A stretch of DNA of 64,000 nt from Evansella alkalicola (GCF_019042735.1 NZ_JAHQCR010000088.1:124001-188000), one strand, 5' to 3'; positions 8,246 to 16,903 are shown, counted from the stretch's first letter. Made by a program: numbers and translations. The notes: generated by a model from the sequence alone, not told the origin.

Positions 8246-9334
8246 TTAAACATCTCCTTTCGAGAGGACAATCTTTATGTCTTTACCTAATTGATCGATA
8301 GATTTCACCTGCAACTTAGGAGCCTCTTCTAGCTTTTCTATTCCTAAACCTGCAAATGAAGATAGTGATGCTTGCCCACCTATAATTAACGGTGCCATAT
8401 ATGTTATCACTTGGTGAAACTGTCCCGATCTTAAAAAGGCATCATTTACAGTTCCACCACCTTCTACAAGAACAGAAGTAATTTCATTTTTTCCCAATAG
8501 GGCAAGTATATCTGGAATCTCTATTGTTTCTCCTGAAGCTTCAATTATTTTTACACCTTCATTTTCCAATCTCTCTTTTTTGATAGGATCCCTAAGTGAG
8601 CTAGTTATGATCCATGTTTCAGCTTCTTTATCAGAGATTAGCTTCGCATGAACTGGGGTTCGAAGTTTGGAATCTAATATTACTCTAACAGGATTTTTCC
8701 CACCATATTTTAAACGTGTAGTGAGGGAGGGATCGTCTTCAAGTACAGTATTTACCCCAACTAATATAGCGTCATGAGTATGTCTAAGGTAATGTACATC
8801 TTCCCTTGCTTCCTCACCAGTAATCCATTTGCTTTCTCCCGAACTTGTAGCAATTTTCCCATCTAGGCTAGTAGCAGATTTTAACGTTACAAATGGTGTT
8901 TTATGTTGAATATAATGAAAGAATACTTGATTTAATTGTAAGGCTTCCTGCTCCAATACCCCTGTTTCAACAGTTATACCAGCTGCTCTTAGTTTGTTAA
9001 TACCCTTTCCAGCTACCTTTGGATTCGGATCAACAGAAGCAATCACAACTCTTTTTATACCAGCTTCGATAAGACCATCAGCACAGGGAGGGGTTCTTCC
9101 ATGATGAGAACAAGGTTCAAGAGTGACATAGATAGTTGCTCCCTCTGCTTTTTTTCCTGCCATGTGAAGAGCATGCCTTTCTGCGTGAGGATCCCCTGCA
9201 CGTAGATGGGCACCCATTCCTACTATTTGATTATTTTTAACAATTACAGAACCAACTGCTGGATTTGGTGTGGTTTGTCCAAGTGTTGACTGAGCTAATT
9301 CTATTGCCATTTTCATATAATGATGATCCATCAT
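8246..9334 (-). CDS. ribD: Bifunctional pyrimidine deaminase / reductase RibD
   Basis: 362 residues from ATG 9334 (GGAGAG six bases upstream); an upstream extension to 9421 would run through the riboswitch terminator and is rejected. N-terminal deaminase domain: HAERHAL and PCSHHGRTPPC zinc site (residues about 50-85). C-terminal reductase domain: SATSLDGKIATSSGESKWIT and VLVEGGGTVNDAFL. Carries out the second and third steps from the GTP cyclohydrolase II product. First gene of the rib operon, directly behind the FMN riboswitch terminator. Confidence 0.97.
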   Translation of the reverse strand: MMDHHYMKMAIELAQSTLGQTTPNPAVGSVIVKNNQIVGMGAHLRAGDPHAERHALHMAGKKAEGATIYVTLEPCSHHGRTPPCADGLIEAGIKRVVIASVDPNPKVAGKGINKLRAAGITVETGVLEQEALQLNQVFFHYIQHKTPFVTLKSATSLDGKIATSSGESKWITGEEAREDVHYLRHTHDAILVGVNTVLEDDPSLTTRLKYGGKNPVRVILDSKLRTPVHAKLISDKEAETWIITSSLRDPIKKERLENEGVKIIEASGETIEIPDILALLGKNEITSVLVEGGGTVNDAFLRSGQFHQVITYMAPLIIGGQASLSSFAGLGIEKLEEAPKLQVKSIDQLGKDIKIVLSKGDV

Positions 9335-9355
9335 TAAAATCTCTCCATTCTCAAG

Positions 9356-9391
9356 TAAAAAAAGCCTGAGGATAGTATCCCTCAGGCTTGT
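9356..9391 (-). terminator. FMN riboswitch expression-platform terminator
   Basis: Perfect stem AAGCCTGAGG / CCTCAGGCTT followed by a run of seven T on the minus strand, between the FMN aptamer and ribD. This is the transcription terminator expected to form when FMN is bound. Confidence 0.9.
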
Positions 9392-9520
9392 AATGGAAAC
9401 GCAACTTCGTGAAAATGGCATATCTAAATAAGCCGGAATTTACTGTTTTTTAAAACAAAAATTCTGGCTGCAAAAGGACTTTAAAATACATACTAATCCC
9501 TTTAACCATTTCCACCGTCG

Positions 9521-9672
9521 TAACCTTCTCCCATCCAGACTATACTGTCGGCCCTGGTTTCACACCAGATCCACCGTCACATAAAAATGTGCCGGGTCAC
9601 GGGCTTAGAAATACCACTAAGGTACTTCATCACCGCCGGTTGGGAATTTCACCCTACCCCGAAGGACTTCGG
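9521..9672 (-). promoter_or_regulatory. FMN riboswitch (RFN element)
   Basis: On the minus strand the conserved RFN blocks appear in order: CTTCGGGGTAGGGTGAAATT, CCCAACCGGCGGT, AGCCCGTGACCCG, GACGGTGGATCTGGTG, AAACCAGGGCCGACAGTATA and GTCTGGATGGGAGAAGG. It lies in the leader of ribD with its terminator at 9356-9391, so riboflavin synthesis should shut off when FMN is plentiful. Identification rests on close match to the known consensus. Confidence 0.97.
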
Positions 9673-9777
9673 TAATTTATTAAATTTTATCTTTGTTAAT
9701 TTTCTCGATGTTTTGATAGTATCACTAAGATTATACTTAAGCAAGATATATGGTGTGACGAAAAAATGACAATGATG

Positions 9778-9955
9778 TCAGAAAGGCGACAGTGCCTTTG
9801 GTCACGAGCGTAGGGCAGTGGAGGAATGACAACTAGAAGTCGCGCTTTTTAGACTTCTATTGTCATTTCGAAGTGCCCCGCAGCGAGTAGGCACTGGAGC
9901 TAGACAAAGAAAAGCGACAGTGCCTTGTTCATCGGCCACAAAAACTGCCTCTAGT
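9778..9955. repeat. GCGACAGTGCC-type dispersed repeat with large hairpin
   Basis: Two direct copies of a GGCGACAGTGCC/AGCGACAGTGCC motif (about 9786 and 9913) flank an inverted repeat AATGACAACTAGAAGTC / GACTTCTATTGTCATTT near 9823-9870. The right copy continues TTGTTCATCGGCCACAAAA, matching GCGCCTTGGTCATCGGCAGC at 49.48 kb. No coding frame. It lies between the FMN riboswitch leader and the membrane-protein gene, in a 290-base stretch that otherwise shows nothing. Confidence 0.6.
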
Positions 9956-9966
9956 TAGGGAGTGTT

Positions 9967-10440
9967 TTAATCTTCCGTTTCTTCTTGTTCCTTTTCTTCA
10001 TCATTTAGTTCTGTGTTAAATTGTTCTTCCGAAGCCATTTTTTCTTTATTACCTACAAGTCCTATAATTGCTAGCAACCCACCGATTACAAAAATGATAA
10101 ATCTTACTTCTTGAAATTCAATAAATGCAGCCGGGAATATTATAGCTAAACTATCTAGAAGAAGTATGAAAGGAACCCAAGACAAGCAAAAAATGATTCC
10201 CCCTACAGTTAAAGCAGACCAGTGATAATTAATGTTTTTTAATAGCAATTGTTCTGTCTTATGTGGAAGGAGAAGGAAGCCAATAACAAAGGCCATGAGT
10301 TGAGGTAATATTTCATATCCGTATGATATGGAGAAAGATGATCGGTTTATGTTTGCTTCTGCTAGTATGAACGGCATCAATACTAAAAGTAGAATGATAA
10401 TAATCATTTGAAACATACTGATTGTTTTTAAATGATTCAT
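9967..10440 (-). CDS. Membrane protein of unknown function
   Basis: 157 residues with four likely transmembrane segments: MIIIILLLVLMPFILAE (about 12-28), EILPQLMAFVIGFLLLP (43-59), ALTVGGIIFCLSWVPFILLL (76-95) and VRFIIFVIGGLLAIIGLVG (112-130), then an acidic tail NTELNDEEKEQEETED. I do not recognise the family. ATG 10440 is preceded by AAAGGAG. It sits between ppiB and the rib operon, codirectional with both, and ppiB has its own terminator upstream of it. Confidence 0.65.
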   Translation of the reverse strand: MNHLKTISMFQMIIIILLLVLMPFILAEANINRSSFSISYGYEILPQLMAFVIGFLLLPHKTEQLLLKNINYHWSALTVGGIIFCLSWVPFILLLDSLAIIFPAAFIEFQEVRFIIFVIGGLLAIIGLVGNKEKMASEEQFNTELNDEEKEQEETED

Positions 10441-10555
10441 TCAAGCACTCCTTTATAGGTATTTCGAGCTTATAATTTATATATATTCAAATAAACTTGT
10501 TATAAGCCTGTATTTCCTACATTTACATTCTTAGGAAGCTTAAAAGAACCAAATA

Positions 10556-10602
10556 AAAGAGCCGTCTTAAGCGGAGTATCCCTCCGACTTAAAGACGACT
10601 TT
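10556..10602 (-). terminator. ppiB terminator
   Basis: Stem GTCTTTAAGTCGGAGG / CCTCCGCTTAAGAC on the minus strand ten bases after the ppiB stop, followed by CTCTTTTATTT. Imperfect but stable. Confidence 0.75.
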
Positions 10603-10611
10603 TCTCTCTTT

Positions 10612-11049
10612 TTATTCTTCGTCGTAAACTTTAACTTCTTGCATTACATCACCTTGATTAATGCGTAGAACAGCTTCCATACCTTCAGTAACTTGTCCAA
10701 AAACTGTATGCACACCATCTAAGTGCGGCTGAGGTTCATGAACGATGAAAAACTGGGAAGATCCAGTATCTTTACCAGCATGAGCCATGGATAGGGACCC
10801 AGCCACGTGCTTGTGTGGATTACCTTGTGTCTCACATTTAATAGTTTTTCCACTACCACCAGTACCAGTACCTTGAGGGCATCCCCCTTGCGCTACAAAT
10901 CCAGGGATAACACGGTGAAATGTCAATCCATTATAAAATCCCTCGTTTGCAAGTTTTTCAAAGTTTTCAACAGTTCCTGGGGCTTCGTTTGGGAAAAACT
11001 CAATTTGAATTTTATCTCCATTGTCCATAATAATAGTTCCTTTTTTCAT
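10612..11049 (-). CDS. ppiB: Peptidyl-prolyl cis-trans isomerase B (cyclophilin)
   Basis: 145 residues, a minimal cytoplasmic cyclophilin without signal peptide. Catalyses proline isomerisation in protein folding. Conserved FHRVIPGFVAQGG (catalytic Arg), MAHAGKDTGSSQFFI and HLDGVHTVFGQV cover the active site. Length equals B. subtilis PpiB. ATG 11049 follows GGAGGC. Monocistronic: the lysA hairpin is upstream and its own terminator downstream. Confidence 0.96.
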   Translation of the reverse strand: MKKGTIIMDNGDKIQIEFFPNEAPGTVENFEKLANEGFYNGLTFHRVIPGFVAQGGCPQGTGTGGSGKTIKCETQGNPHKHVAGSLSMAHAGKDTGSSQFFIVHEPQPHLDGVHTVFGQVTEGMEAVLRINQGDVMQEVKVYDEE

Positions 11050-11122
11050 AAAAAATGCCTCCTGTAGTTCATATAAGTAAAACTTCTTGTTTATTGTACA
11101 CTAAATGAAAGGAGAAAGAAAA

Positions 11123-11167
11123 CAGAGAGACTGGGACAAAAATGCTTAAGTTTTGTCCCAGTCTCTT
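11123..11167 (-). terminator. lysA terminator (GACTGGGACAAAA family)
   Basis: Hairpin AGAGACTGGGACAAAA / TTTTGTCCCAGTCTCT with a short loop, 15 bases after the lysA stop on the minus strand. Short-loop member of the window's repeated terminator family. Confidence 0.85.
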
Positions 11168-11181
11168 ACTTAATAATAACA

Positions 11182-12522
11182 TTAAATACTTTTAATTAAA
11201 GATTGATCCTTTTGTTTTTTCTTATAACCGAGTTCGTGACGAACAAGATCCTCATACGTTTCTCGTTCAATAACACAGTAGTCCTCCCCAGCTTCTACGA
11301 AAACAACAGCTGGTTTTAAGATACGGTTATAATTATTTGCCATGGAATAACCGTAAGCTCCCGTTGAGGACACAGCTAATAAATCACCCATTTCCACCTG
11401 CGGAAGGTCGAGGTCCCAAATAAGCATATCTCCACTCTCGCAGCACTTACCTGCAATTGAAACTTTTTCAGCGGTGTCTTCATTCATTTTATTAGCAAGA
11501 ACTGCTTCATATTTTGCCTGGTATAATGCTGGACGAATATTATCCGTCATGCCCCCGTCTACTGAAACATAACTTCTTACACCAGGGATATCCTTCCTTG
11601 ATCCCACAGTATAAATCGTAGTTCCTGCTTCTCCAACAATTGCTCGCCCTGGTTCAATCCATATTTCAGGCATAGTCATATTAGCTTCTTGAACTTTTTC
11701 CTTTACAGCCTCAACCATAGCATCAACATAACTACGAAGGGGTAAAGGGTTATCTTCATTTGTATAGCGGATCCCAAAGCCCCCACCTAAATTTAGTACT
11801 TTTAAATCATAGTCAAGCGTATTTTTCCATACAATGAGCACCTTATATATTTCTTCAATAGCAGAAGTAAATCCATTTGTCTCAAAAATTTGCGATCCAA
11901 TATGGGAATGAACACCTTCAAGATTTAAATAATCATTAGCCTGTAACATTTCAATAGCCTTACTTGCCTGACCACTTTGTATGTCAAATCCAAACTTTGA
12001 GTCTTCCTGTCCTGTGGAAATATACTCATGCGTATGTGCTTCCACCCCTGGAGTGATACGGATTAGTACATTCATGTTCTTTTTTAGTGATTCCGTAATT
12101 GCCATAAGCCAAGATAACTCGGTGAAATTATCTACTACGATACAGCCAATTCCTTCGCGCACAGCCATCTCAATTTCCTCAGGCGACTTATTGTTTCCGT
12201 GAAAATGAATTCTTTCAACTGGGAAACCTGCTTTTAAAGCAGTATAGAGTTCACCGCCAGAGACAACATCTAGACTTAAGCCAAGCTCATCGACAAGTTG
12301 AATCATTGCAACGCAGCTAAATGCTTTACTAGCATAGGCAACTTGATATTTCATATCGTGCTTATCAAAAGCGTTTTTGAATTCTAGCGCTCTCTTACTC
12401 ATATCTTCAACATCGTATACATATAAAGGAGTACCATATTTTTCAGCAAGTGATGTTGTATCTACTCCACCAATTTCCAAATGACCTTGGTTGTTAATAC
12501 GGCTCGTTCCATATAAACCCAT
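11182..12522 (-). CDS. lysA: Diaminopimelate decarboxylase
   Basis: 446 residues; last step of lysine synthesis, meso-diaminopimelate to L-lysine. Alanine-racemase-like PLP barrel: VAYASKAFSC holds the PLP lysine (about residue 66), HFHGNNKS, EGVHSHIGSQI, LNLGGGFGI and EPGRAIVGEAG bind cofactor; CESGDML in the C-terminal domain supplies the active-site cysteine. Start ATG 12522 after GGAGAGG; a longer frame from 12537 overlaps that site. Controlled by a lysine riboswitch in its leader. Follows the spoVA operon as in B. subtilis. Confidence 0.98.
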   Translation of the reverse strand: MGLYGTSRINNQGHLEIGGVDTTSLAEKYGTPLYVYDVEDMSKRALEFKNAFDKHDMKYQVAYASKAFSCVAMIQLVDELGLSLDVVSGGELYTALKAGFPVERIHFHGNNKSPEEIEMAVREGIGCIVVDNFTELSWLMAITESLKKNMNVLIRITPGVEAHTHEYISTGQEDSKFGFDIQSGQASKAIEMLQANDYLNLEGVHSHIGSQIFETNGFTSAIEEIYKVLIVWKNTLDYDLKVLNLGGGFGIRYTNEDNPLPLRSYVDAMVEAVKEKVQEANMTMPEIWIEPGRAIVGEAGTTIYTVGSRKDIPGVRSYVSVDGGMTDNIRPALYQAKYEAVLANKMNEDTAEKVSIAGKCCESGDMLIWDLDLPQVEMGDLLAVSSTGAYGYSMANNYNRILKPAVVFVEAGEDYCVIERETYEDLVRHELGYKKKQKDQSLIKSI

Positions 12523-12560
12523 TTTATCCTCTCCCATTTCTTACCGATGCAATACATTAG

Positions 12561-12592
12561 AAAAGGATAACGGATCTATCCGTTATCCTTAA
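12561..12592 (-). terminator. Lysine riboswitch terminator
   Basis: Stem AAGGATAACGGAT / ATCCGTTATCCTT followed by TTCT on the minus strand. A competing sequence (GATGGATAACG, about 12605-12620) between aptamer and stem can pair with it, the arrangement expected for a lysine-responsive terminator switch. Confidence 0.8.
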
Positions 12593-12616
12593 CGATTCGA
12601 ATATTAATCGTTATCC

Positions 12617-12797
12617 ATCGGATAGTGCTCCACTACATATGTAGTGGCAGTGCGCTGTTTATTCAACAACACCCCAGCATAACAAGTTTTGGAAAACTCG
12701 AAAGCTTCGGCAAATTGACCTTTCCATTGCCATCCTTGTACTCCAATTACTCCTGCAATGTACTCATTCGCTTTGCGCCTCTACCTCTTGAGGTAAT
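12617..12797 (-). promoter_or_regulatory. Lysine riboswitch (L box) of lysA
   Basis: Minus strand shows L-box blocks in order: AGAGGTAGAGGCGCAAAG, GAGTACATTGCAGGAG, AAGGATGGCAATGGAAAGG, TTTGCCGAAGC, TTATGCTGGGGT, and the P5-type hairpin ACTGCCACTACATATGTAGT followed by GGAGCACTATCC. Placed 100 bases before lysA with a terminator between. Predicts repression of lysA by lysine. This accounts for most of the roughly 360-base gap between spoVAF and lysA. Confidence 0.93.
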
Positions 12798-12900
12798 TAT
12801 ATTTTACAAGATTACTGTGAAAAAACTGTTGTTTTCAACAATAGCATACTTCACTAGCCATATCAACCTTTTCAAAGCTTATCAATAAAAACACCTAACA

Positions 12901-14388
12901 TCATGCTAAGCCTTGTTTTGTTTGATTCTTTTTACTTGCAATACTTGGTCGTTTCTTCTTCATTGGAACTGCTTGTCTAATTAAAATATCCATAAACGCT
13001 ATCGGATAAAATGGTACAAATGGCCACATATATGGAACTTCAAGTGATTTTTTCAACGCTAAGAATAGGAATAGTAAAGTTGTCCCAATTACAAAGCCTG
13101 GTACCTTGAAGAAAAACACTACAAATAATAAAAGGATCCGGAACATTTTTAATGCTAAGGACATTTCATAACTTGGTGTAGCAAACATGCCTATTGCACC
13201 AACTGCTACGTACAAAATAACTTCAGGCACAAATAATCCCACTTCAATTGCTATATCACCTATCAGTAGGGCTGCAACTAAACCTAAGGCTGTTGCTAAT
13301 GGTGATGGTGTATGAATGGCGGCCATTCTTAATAGTTCTATACCTAATTCCGCAAACAACATCTGTACAAAAATCGGAATATTGGTTGTTTCATTAGGGC
13401 CTATGAAATCTAGGCCTTCTGGTAAAATATCTGGATTAACAACCATTAACAGCCATAGTGGCAGTATAAACATGGAAAATAACATACCAGAAAAACGAAC
13501 CCATCTAAGGAATGTCCCCACCATCGGAGCCTGCCTAAATTCCTCAGCATGTTGAACGTGATGGAAAAATGTTGTTGGGAAAATAATGACACTTGGGGAC
13601 GAGTCAACAATGACAAGTACGTGACCCTCAAGTAAATGGGTCGCTGCTACATCAGGTCGTTCTGTATACCTTACTACGGGAAATGGATTAATTCCTTGTT
13701 TTACAACAAATTCTTCTACTACCTTATCTGCCATTGTAAGGCCGTCTATATCGATTGCTTCTAGCTCTTTCCGAATGACATTAATTAAAGTGGTATCTGC
13801 AATTCCATCGATATAGGACAAACATATATCTGTTTTTGACCTTTTCCCTACTTTCATAATTTCATTTCTTAATCTTTCATCCCTAATTCTTCTTCTTGTC
13901 AATGCAGTATTTTCAATAATGTTTTCCGTATATCCATCACGACTTCCACGGACAACTCTTTCCGTATCCGGTTCTTCTGGTCCTCTTCCTGGATAACTCC
14001 GGACATCAATAATAAGAGCTTCTGATTCACCTTCAATATAAATGGCAATTAAACCAGACAATATTTGCGTTATCGAATCATCGATTGTTTTTACTGGCTC
14101 TACTTGGACATGAGTGAGTCTATTTTCTATTTGTTGTCGAACATGACCTTGTTTTTTCTGTTCATTTGCATCTAACGACATTAGTTCTTTCAACAATTCA
14201 ATAATATATTGGATATCACATAAACCATTTACAAAGTAAAACTGCACTTCTTTATCCAATATGTAAAGCTTTCGAATACCTACATCAAAGCTAGTCCCAA
14301 TGCCAATACGTTCAGACATTATTTTTTCATTTTCTCGAATGTCTTTTGTGACTGGTTGATTATAATCTGGATTATTAGCTGGTTCCAA
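12901..14388 (-). CDS. spoVAF: Stage V sporulation protein AF (GerA-like)
   Basis: 495 residues from TTG 14388 (AAAGGAG eight bases upstream); the overlapping GTG at 14397 abuts the ribosome site. Homologous to GerA-type germinant receptor A subunits: soluble N-terminal domain (DVRSYPGRGPEEPDTERVVR, GSRDGYTENIIENTALTRRR) and a C-terminal membrane domain with about five segments (FSMFILPLWLLMVV to FRILLLFVVFFFKVPGFV). Spore inner membrane, linked to the SpoVA channel and germination ion flux. Overlaps the end of spoVAEa by 14 bases. Confidence 0.95.
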   Translation of the reverse strand: MEPANNPDYNQPVTKDIRENEKIMSERIGIGTSFDVGIRKLYILDKEVQFYFVNGLCDIQYIIELLKELMSLDANEQKKQGHVRQQIENRLTHVQVEPVKTIDDSITQILSGLIAIYIEGESEALIIDVRSYPGRGPEEPDTERVVRGSRDGYTENIIENTALTRRRIRDERLRNEIMKVGKRSKTDICLSYIDGIADTTLINVIRKELEAIDIDGLTMADKVVEEFVVKQGINPFPVVRYTERPDVAATHLLEGHVLVIVDSSPSVIIFPTTFFHHVQHAEEFRQAPMVGTFLRWVRFSGMLFSMFILPLWLLMVVNPDILPEGLDFIGPNETTNIPIFVQMLFAELGIELLRMAAIHTPSPLATALGLVAALLIGDIAIEVGLFVPEVILYVAVGAIGMFATPSYEMSLALKMFRILLLFVVFFFKVPGFVIGTTLLFLFLALKKSLEVPYMWPFVPFYPIAFMDILIRQAVPMKKKRPSIASKKNQTKQGLA

Positions 14389-14950
14389 TATTCCCACTCC
14401 TTTCCAATATTAACTCAACTGCCTTTTCTGTTATTGGGGCGCCCTTTTCGATGGAATCTTGACCTCCCATTTTACCAATGTCACCAATCCCTACAATTAA
14501 AGGTATCGGAAGTCGGTCTAGGATTGAAACTGTATCTCCAATGATTCTTCCAACTTCTGTATCTTTAATCCCATCTTTATCAACACCATATTCCGTTAAC
14601 ACCCCATTACGGTCGATGGAAACGTCCACCCTTGTCCATTCATGGGAAAAAGACTGGGAAGCTACTGCTACGGCACCAATAACTTCAACTTCTGGTGAGT
14701 TAACAATTGTAATTAATGCTTTTTCTCCAGGCCCCTCATCTGGATAACCACAATCATCGAATAAGACAAGAACAGGCTCTTTTTGAGATGTTTTGATGAT
14801 GTTTATTAATTCATCACCTGCTATTCTTGTTGGATTTCCGCCTGATTCACCTATGAATTCATAACCATTTTTATCAGCAACATATTTCACAGCAGCCTTT
14901 GCTGATGCATCGCCATCAGTGATTAATATAACCTGCTTCTTCGAATTCAT
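14375..14950 (-). CDS. spoVAEa: Stage V sporulation protein AE (SpoVAEa, soluble)
   Basis: 191 residues, soluble. Reads VILITDGDASAKAAVKYVADK, ESGGNPTRIAGDEL, VLVLFDDCGYPDEGPGEKAL, AVAVASQSFSHEWTRVDVSI and PLIVGIGDIGKMGGQD, typical of SpoVAEa; precise role in DPA release is not settled. ATG 14950 follows GGGAGTG; the longer frame to 15043 overlaps spoVAB and has no ribosome site. In B. subtilis it follows spoVAC-AD-AEb; here it follows spoVAB directly with a 49-base gap. Confidence 0.92.
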   Translation of the reverse strand: MNSKKQVILITDGDASAKAAVKYVADKNGYEFIGESGGNPTRIAGDELINIIKTSQKEPVLVLFDDCGYPDEGPGEKALITIVNSPEVEVIGAVAVASQSFSHEWTRVDVSIDRNGVLTEYGVDKDGIKDTEVGRIIGDTVSILDRLPIPLIVGIGDIGKMGGQDSIEKGAPITEKAVELILERSGNIGTS

Positions 14951-14999
14951 GTAATCACTCCCAAAATTGTAATTAGTTACCCATACCGAAAGCACCACA

Positions 15000-15416
15000 T
15001 TATGAACGTACAAAGAATATCCATTGATACAATGATCCGGCAATTTTCCCTAACACAATTGCCCATAATAAAATATAAACTTTTCCTTTAAGACCAATTC
15101 TCTTTGCTAAAATAGGAAAAACATTCAACACTTCTGTTAATGCTGCTGCTAATAATCCTATAAACATGCCGCACGCTAATCCAATAATGACAAGTAAACT
15201 GTTAGTAAATGAAAAAGCCGGGTCACCTAAACTAAACCAAATACCAATAATAGCTCCCCCGACAATACTCATTTCATATAAAGAGAGTAAATTCTCTGTT
15301 TTTGTTAAATTCGCAAGTCTTGGAACGACACCTAATACTGTTAGGAAAGCAACTAACCCACTCCCTACAGCCAAGCCACCAGATAATCCAATCATGCTAA
15401 GAATAAATAATGACAT
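15000..15416 (-). CDS. spoVAB: Stage V sporulation protein AB
   Basis: 138 residues, integral membrane protein with four to five helices: LFILSMIGLSGGLAVGSGLVAF (near the N terminus), MSIVGGAIIGIWFSL, SLLVIIGLACGMFIGLLAAAL and VYILLWAIVLGKIAGSLYQ; KTENLLSLYE lies between. Matches SpoVAB length. ATG 15416 follows GGAAGAGG inside the end of spoVAA; the spoVAA stop is two bases away, so translation is coupled. Confidence 0.92.
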   Translation of the reverse strand: MSLFILSMIGLSGGLAVGSGLVAFLTVLGVVPRLANLTKTENLLSLYEMSIVGGAIIGIWFSLGDPAFSFTNSLLVIIGLACGMFIGLLAAALTEVLNVFPILAKRIGLKGKVYILLWAIVLGKIAGSLYQWIFFVRS

Positions 15417-15418
15417 GA

Positions 15419-16024
15419 TTATTTCCTCTTCCACGCATCATTTTCGTATACAGAAATATAGCGATCCATATTCTCCTCATAATTAAACATCTCAACCTCC
15501 ATAGGACTAGGCTCTTCATTGATACGCTTGCGAAAAACGTGATTAAAAAAAAGGATCATTCCCAATCCTAATCCAATAGAGTATGGTATCTGAAGCCATA
15601 ATGGGTGTTCAACTATTTCTCCAGTGATCACTTGATGAATTTTCACATGAACTTCCTGCATGCTGACATCTTCATGGAAATTCATCACAGCTAAACCAGC
15701 GCCAATAAACAATAGTAACCAAACAAATATAAATAAGATTGGTTTAGCCCCTTTTCCTTTTTCCTTCCTGTAAATAATCGATTGAGTTGGCCCTACCACT
15801 TGAACATCTGTACCAGGAAAATTTTTATTAATAATTTCAACAACCTTCATAGCATCTACTACTTCGAGACTTTTATCAGCTTCCGTTAATTCACAAATTT
15901 TCATATTCTCTATAGACTCATGTGGAATCCCTTCTGTAATTATTTGTGAAATATCTTTTAAAACAACTGTCTTATCCTTGATCCAATGACGGCTTTTCAA
16001 TCGAAAATAAACTTTTTTCACCAT
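15419..16024 (-). CDS. spoVAA: Stage V sporulation protein AA
   Basis: 201 residues. N-terminal soluble domain (VYFRLKSRHWIKDKTVVLKD, VVGPTQSIIYRKE) followed by two transmembrane helices (PILFIFVWLLLFIGAGLAVM and LWLQIPYSIGLGLGMILFF), the SpoVAA layout. First gene of the shortened spoVA operon AA-AB-AEa-AF, expected in the forespore late in sporulation. A sigma-G type promoter lies 37-67 bases upstream. ATG 16024 follows GAGG. Confidence 0.94.
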   Translation of the reverse strand: MVKKVYFRLKSRHWIKDKTVVLKDISQIITEGIPHESIENMKICELTEADKSLEVVDAMKVVEIINKNFPGTDVQVVGPTQSIIYRKEKGKGAKPILFIFVWLLLFIGAGLAVMNFHEDVSMQEVHVKIHQVITGEIVEHPLWLQIPYSIGLGLGMILFFNHVFRKRINEEPSPMEVEMFNYEENMDRYISVYENDAWKRK

Positions 16025-16060
16025 CGAAAAACCTCTTTTCTATCAAAATGAATTTTCACT

Positions 16061-16091
16061 TAGTATGACGTCAAATGCCAATTTGTATTCG
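16061..16091 (-). promoter_or_regulatory. Sigma-G type promoter of the spoVA operon
   Basis: Minus strand: -35 CGAATA (16091-16086), 18-base spacer, -10 CATACTA (16067-16061). The -10 is a perfect match to the sigma-G consensus CATAMTA and the -35 close to TGAATA. Spacing is right for forespore sigma factors, and spoVA is a known sigma-G target. Confidence 0.7.
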
Positions 16092-16118
16092 AATGAAGAG
16101 ACGAAATTGGCTCAAAAA

Positions 16119-16160
16119 AAAAGAACAGCTAAGGTTATTAACCTAGCTGCTCTTTCAATT
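16119..16160 (-). terminator. sigF terminator overlapping the gene end
   Basis: Hairpin GAGCAGCTAGGTTAATAACC with CTTAGCTGTTC then nine T on the minus strand. The 5' arm includes the last sigF codons and its TAA stop. It separates spoIIA from the spoVA promoter. Confidence 0.85.
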
Positions 16161-16890
16161 GCTTTAATATTTTCTTTTCAAGTCTAGATACTTGAACTTG
16201 AGAGATCCCTAACCTTTCCGCTACTTGTGACTGTGTCTGATCCTTATAATACCTCATCATCACAATAAGCTTTTCTCTCTCATCTAGCTTTTCAATTTCG
16301 TCCTTGAGAGCGATCTTATCAAACCATTTTAAGTCACCGTCATCAGAAATTTGGTCAAGAAGTGTAATAGGATCTCCATCGTTTTCATATACTGTTTCAT
16401 GAATAGACGTAAGTTGTCTACTAGCCTCTTGTGCAAAAACAACTTCCTCTGGCGAGAGCTCTAGTTTTTCAGCTATTTCATTAATAGTAGGTATTCGACC
16501 TAATGTTTTCGTAAGCTCTTCTTTTGTTTTTCTTATTTTATTTGCACTTTCTTTAATTGAACGGCTTACTTTAACAGTTCCATCGTCCCTTAAAAAACGT
16601 TGGATCTCACCAATAATCATCGGGACTGCATAGGTAGAGAACTTCACATCATAACTCAAGTCAAATTTATCTACCGATTTAATTAATCCGATACATCCGA
16701 TCTGGAAGAGATCATCAGCCTCATAACCCCTATTCAAGAACCTCTGTACGACAGACCAAACAAGTCTCGTATTAATACTAACAATATGATCCCGAGCTTC
16801 TTGATTACCGCTTTGGGCTTCTTTAATTAACTTCTTTACTTCTTTGTCGTCTAGATACGTCTTTTTTGTTTGTTTAACTTCTACATCCAT
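16138..16890 (-). CDS. sigF: RNA polymerase sigma factor SigF (SpoIIAC)
   Basis: 250 residues, the first forespore-specific sigma factor. Sigma-70 regions visible: 2 (RLVWSVVQRFLNRGYEADDL with FQIGCIGLIKSVDKFDLSYD, then KFSTYAVPMIIGEIQRFLRD), 3 (IPTINEIAEKLELSPEEV) and 4 (LIVMMRYYKDQTQSQVAERL with GISQVQVSRLEKKIL). Held inactive by SpoIIAB until SpoIIAA frees it. Third gene of spoIIAA-AB-sigF, 13 bases after spoIIAB. Confidence 0.98.
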   Translation of the reverse strand: MDVEVKQTKKTYLDDKEVKKLIKEAQSGNQEARDHIVSINTRLVWSVVQRFLNRGYEADDLFQIGCIGLIKSVDKFDLSYDVKFSTYAVPMIIGEIQRFLRDDGTVKVSRSIKESANKIRKTKEELTKTLGRIPTINEIAEKLELSPEEVVFAQEASRQLTSIHETVYENDGDPITLLDQISDDGDLKWFDKIALKDEIEKLDEREKLIVMMRYYKDQTQSQVAERLGISQVQVSRLEKKILKQLKEQLG

Positions 16891-16903
16891 AGCTGCCCGC
16901 CCC

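Noticed and set aside
9587..9769. 60-codon plus-strand frame near ribD
   Set aside because: Antisense to the FMN riboswitch; no ribosome site or homology.
12625..12888. 87-codon plus-strand frame upstream of lysA
   Set aside because: It is antisense to the lysine riboswitch, whose conserved blocks explain the sequence.
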